Below are positions 61,231-64,000 of a DNA stretch of 64,000 nt, one piece after another. Each line of letters starts with the position of its first letter. Positions within the stretch are counted from its first letter, which is position 1. The notes under the pieces are model-generated. The model was given only the letters and a program-made list of their open reading frames with translations. It searched no databases and had not been told where the DNA came from. This DNA is from SBAX01 sp964646605 (lineage in GTDB: Bacteria > Planctomycetota > Phycisphaerae > UBA1845). The DNA lies in NCBI GenBank assembly GCA_964646605.1, contig CAZYEX010000006.1, forward strand, positions 145,675 to 209,674, written 5' to 3'. The position numbers and the translations under genes are program-made.

Positions 61231-63745
61231 AAAGTTTTACCAGCCCTTCGAGACACCGGGCCTTACGACGTTTGGGTACGTCGGCTCGGTCGGCAATCGC
61301 TTCCCATGCAGGAACGAGGATGTCTTCGGCCTCCCCGTAGCGTTTGAGGCCGAACAATGCGCATCCTTTGCCAACTTCGGCAACCCGAGTTCGCCAATGA
61401 TCGGCGGGCATCACCCGCCCGTACATGGCTAATGCTTCCTCGAACTTGGCGAGAGCCTCCGCCGAGCGGCCGAGGGAATCAAGGCAGAACCCGACGTTGC
61501 TTAGAGCAATCGCCACAGCCGAATGGTCGCCGGGAAAGAGGCGTCGCCACATGGCCAGGGATGCTTCGAGCTTGGGCAGGGCCTCGCCCGGGCGACCCAG
61601 CGACTCGAGGCAGCGCCCGAAATTGTTGAGACTGTTCGCCACGTGGTGATGGTCCCCGGGGAAGAGACGCTGATACATGGCCAGGGATTCCTCGTACTTA
61701 ACGAGAGCCTCCCTCGAACGGCCAAGTTGATAAAGGCAGAGACCCACGTCGTTGAGACTGGCGGCTACATCCGGATGATCGCCGGAGAACAGCCGCCTGC
61801 GCAAGATCAGAGTTTCTTCGTACGTCGGCAATGCCTCCGTCGAACGCCCGGATGATAGGAGGCATAGCGCGACCAAGCTGAGACTGTCCGCCACATCCGG
61901 ATGGTCGCCGGGAAAAAGACGCTGACGCATCGCCAATGCTTCCTGAAGTCTGGGCAGTGCCTCCGCGTAGCGGGCGAGGGAGTCGAGGCACGAGCCTAAT
62001 CTGCTCAGCCCCTGGGCCACGAGCGGATGGTCGCCTGGGAAGAGGCGCTGACGCATGGCCAGCGCTTCTTCATGCTTGTGCAAGGCTTCGACGAAGCGGG
62101 CGTGGCCTTGAAGGCACCACGCAACGCTGCTAAGGCTGCTTGCTACATCTGGATGATCACCGGGAAAGTGGCGCTGACGTATGGCTAACGCTTCCTCACG
62201 CCTGGGCAGGGCGTCCACGAAGCGGCCAACCGCCTCGAGCCACTGGGCGTATTCGTCGAGGGCCGTGGCGCGATCTGTACTGTCGAGACCATAAACTTCG
62301 TCTGCAAGCTCGACGGCCGGTGTAAGCATCCGCTGGGCGGCATCAAAATCAGCGATGTCTCGGTACACAGCGCCAATGGTCAGGCGCAGGCGCAGCTCGG
62401 CGCCGGGAACCGACCTCAACTCTCCATGTTCGATGCGCTTCGCAGCGCCGTCCATCAATTCCTTGAGCATCTTCGTGTCGCGACCCAAGGCCACCGATGG
62501 GCCGACGCCCTTGAGCGTTTCCTGCATAAAGTCAGCGAACTTCGCGGTTTTGTCGCGCTCCGTGCGCGCCGTTTCCGCTTCCTGCTCAGCGCGAACGTAG
62601 AGCGTCCAGCCTGCAAGGGACGACAGCGTCAACAGGATCACGAGTCCCGCCGCCACGGCCACGCCCCAGCGGTGTCGGCGGAGATACTTTCGCACGACGT
62701 AGGTGGTGCTGTCCCGCTTGGCTTCGATCGGCTCGCCATTCAGGTAGTTGCGGAGATCGCGAGCCAGGTCACCGGCGGTCTGGTAACGCCGATCGCGCTC
62801 TTTTGCCAAGCATTTCAGTGCGATCGTATCCAACTCGTCGTTGATGCCGTCGCGAAGCAAGCTTGGTCGCGGCGGCTCGGCGTGCAGAATGCGCTCGACG
62901 ACGTTGTGCCGACCGCCCGTCGGCGAATAAGGGAATTGGCCGGTCAGTAACTGAAAGAGGATGACGCCCAGCGCATAAACGTCCGTGCGCATGTCGATTT
63001 TGTCGGGCGCGCCCTCCGCCTGTTCCGGGGCCGACCAGAAGAGCGACCCAACGACCTCGCCGGTGGCGGTGATCGATGCTTCGTCAGACTCGATCGCAAG
63101 CTTGGCTAATCCAAAATCCAAGACGTGCGGCTCTCCTAGTCGGTCGATGCGAATGTTGCTGGGTTTCAGATCGCGGTGGATGATGCCCCTAAGATGTGCG
63201 GCGTTCACCCCCTCGCAAATCTTGAGGAACAGCTTCAGTTTGCCGTCCACCCTGTCACGGTGCTGGGCAGATCGACCCGGGGCGGCGAGAACGACTGGTT
63301 GTGGATCCGCGATCCAAGCATCAAGCGTATCTCCGTCGATGTAATCCATGACGAAGTAAGCGTTTCCGGCCACCACGCCGCCATCGTGAATGGTTACAAT
63401 GTTGGGGTGCTTGAGCTGCGCCAAGATGCGAATTTCGCGCTCGAAGCGGGCGCGATCGCCGGGGCCGGCGAAGGGCCCTTGGTGCAGCACTTTGATGGCC
63501 GCTTTACGGCCCGTGGATATCTGAAGCCCTTGGTAGACGACGCCCTGACCGCCGCGCTGCGGTTCACCAAGAAGCTCGTATCCCGGAATGCTGATAGTGG
63601 GGCGCGAGCCAATCGCAGACTTTCCAGGAATGATCGTTGCCGCGTTGACCTGCCAACCCTCGGCTTCTGCGCGTGCGGCTTGCACAAGCGGGTCTTCGGT
63701 TGCGCCCCGGCGTTGCGAGTTCACAGCCCAGCCTCGTCCATTCAA
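61127..63745 (-). CDS. Membrane Ser/Thr protein kinase with C-terminal tetratricopeptide repeats
   Basis: An 872-residue kinase of the bacterial Hanks type. The glycine loop is RGGQGVVYQG, the ATP lysine Lys85 (KAAIKVLH), the catalytic loop His190-Arg-Asp192 in IIHRDLKPSN, and the magnesium Asp210 in LDFGLAK; the activation loop ends SAPEQAEG. A membrane helix follows (361-384, GVAVAAGLVILLTLSSLAGW). The C-terminal half is about seven 42-residue TPRs with near-identical linkers (ALAMRQRLFPGDHPDVADSL). The kinase domain is cytosolic and the TPRs probably external. The start is TTG 63745, overlapping the sigma-factor stop by 4 bases (TTGA); GTG 63724 is an alternative. ECF-kinase pairs in planctomycetes are thought to link phosphorylation with sigma activity. 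Confidence 0.93.
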   Translation of the reverse strand: MNGRGWAVNSQRRGATEDPLVQAARAEAEGWQVNAATIIPGKSAIGSRPTISIPGYELLGEPQRGGQGVVYQGLQISTGRKAAIKVLHQGPFAGPGDRARFEREIRILAQLKHPNIVTIHDGGVVAGNAYFVMDYIDGDTLDAWIADPQPVVLAAPGRSAQHRDRVDGKLKLFLKICEGVNAAHLRGIIHRDLKPSNIRIDRLGEPHVLDFGLAKLAIESDEASITATGEVVGSLFWSAPEQAEGAPDKIDMRTDVYALGVILFQLLTGQFPYSPTGGRHNVVERILHAEPPRPSLLRDGINDELDTIALKCLAKERDRRYQTAGDLARDLRNYLNGEPIEAKRDSTTYVVRKYLRRHRWGVAVAAGLVILLTLSSLAGWTLYVRAEQEAETARTERDKTAKFADFMQETLKGVGPSVALGRDTKMLKELMDGAAKRIEHGELRSVPGAELRLRLTIGAVYRDIADFDAAQRMLTPAVELADEVYGLDSTDRATALDEYAQWLEAVGRFVDALPRREEALAIRQRHFPGDHPDVASSLSSVAWCLQGHARFVEALHKHEEALAMRQRLFPGDHPLVAQGLSRLGSCLDSLARYAEALPRLQEALAMRQRLFPGDHPDVADSLSLVALCLLSSGRSTEALPTYEETLILRRRLFSGDHPDVAASLNDVGLCLYQLGRSREALVKYEESLAMYQRLFPGDHHHVANSLNNFGRCLESLGRPGEALPKLEASLAMWRRLFPGDHSAVAIALSNVGFCLDSLGRSAEALAKFEEALAMYGRVMPADHWRTRVAEVGKGCALFGLKRYGEAEDILVPAWEAIADRADVPKRRKARCLEGLVKLFTVLDAADPEKGYAKKAAEWRKKLDEMSKGQNVG

Positions 63746-64000
63746 CCGCTAAGAAACGCGGACGCCGTCCCCAGCAGTTCACCAAGACGCCGGAGAGCGC
63801 GCGCTCGCAGCATGAACACCGCCCCCTGCGATCGCCCGATGGCGGCGGCGACATCTTCGACCGGTCGATTGTCAATGTCGTACATCTGTATGACCGCCCG
63901 ATAGGTCTCCGGCAGACACCCGATCACTCGAACAATAGCCTCGCGGGCCTCGACACGCGCCGCGGCACGGCTGGGGGTCGTGGTTGTGCCGCCGAGGATT
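63742..64000 (-). CDS. ECF RNA polymerase sigma factor, C-terminal part (5' end outside window)
   Basis: The frame is open to the window edge and holds the sigma region 4: VIGCLPETYRAVIQMYDIDN, then VEDVAAAIGRSQGAVFMLRA, RALRRLGELL. The helix-turn-helix (VAAAIGRSQGAVFMLRARAL) binds the -35 box. Region 2 lies beyond 64000. The stop overlaps the kinase start, so both proteins are made from one transcript in fixed proportion, and the kinase is the likely regulator. Confidence 0.9.
   Translation of the reverse strand, partial: ILGGTTTTPSRAAARVEAREAIVRVIGCLPETYRAVIQMYDIDNRPVEDVAAAIGRSQGAVFMLRARALRRLGELLGTASAFLSG

Overview
The window is high-GC bacterial DNA that most resembles a Planctomycetota chromosome, probably of the Phycisphaerae type. 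Lineage clues are the Plancto/Verrucomicrobia-specific Minf_1886-type protein (43804-44349), an ECF sigma factor translationally coupled to a Ser/Thr kinase with a tetratricopeptide tail (61127-64000), several lipoproteins and secreted proteins of planctomycete style, a BtpA-like protein, and abundant dispersed palindromic repeats of a kind I associate with planctomycete genomes. I found no rRNA, tRNA or CRISPR array. The assignment rests on gene content read by eye, not on a phylogeny.

Layout. 1-18.8 kb is mostly core metabolism and housekeeping: the end of an Fe-S/FAD oxidoreductase, a small lipoprotein, an S9 peptidase, a DNA methyltransferase fused to a nuclease-like domain, transaldolase, a tandem pair of lipoprotein zinc proteases, sucD, a CPBP protease, a GNAT protein, a DEAD-box helicase, an RluA pseudouridine synthase, a CBS protein, an uncharacterised gene bracketed by heptamer arrays, and dihydrolipoyl dehydrogenase. 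19-29.7 kb carries envelope and exopolysaccharide functions (polysaccharide deacetylase, methyltransferase, PilZ protein, polyprenyl glycosylphosphotransferase, lipoprotein, double VanZ protein), interrupted by a UvrD helicase whose 5' end has been disturbed by a PIN toxin-antitoxin module. 30-32.5 kb is an accessory islet: antitoxin remnant, DUF2442 gene, VapBC-type pair, a membrane-anchored NucS-like nuclease, and a small non-autonomous element with clear terminal inverted repeats and target duplication.

32.7-51 kb returns to housekeeping: a trans-sulfuration enzyme, thiol peroxidase tpx plus a broken 5' copy that keeps its promoter, secreted and anchored proteins, STAS protein, DUF255 thioredoxin-like protein, tatA, Minf_1886 protein, RicT-like PSP1 protein, thioredoxin, RNase HI, lysA, a UreH/NicO-like transporter, LD-carboxypeptidase, BtpA-like protein and GroES. 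51-64 kb holds a LonC/YcbZ-like protease, a PilZ protein, a proline-rich lipoprotein, a TPR lipoprotein, lexA behind a strong autoregulatory-looking promoter, rplU, a DUF4258/DUF2283 pair, a small secreted protein with a G9 tract, and the kinase/sigma pair.

Repeats dominate the gaps. At least nine copies of a GTAGCGCCACCCC...GGGTGGCGC palindrome, a second palindrome family (GGTGCCACTGGC...GCCAGTG), six arrays of 7- or 8-bp tandem units and two MITE-like elements are visible. By eye the + strand is strongly C-rich from 1 to about 18.8 kb whichever strand is coding, and becomes G-rich from about 19 kb on, so a replication-skew switch may lie in the 18.8-19.1 kb gap. The least expected items are the helicase/toxin junction at 21.3-22.2 kb, the nuclease-plus-element islet at 30-32.5 kb, and the heptamer-bracketed gene at 16.1-17.3 kb.
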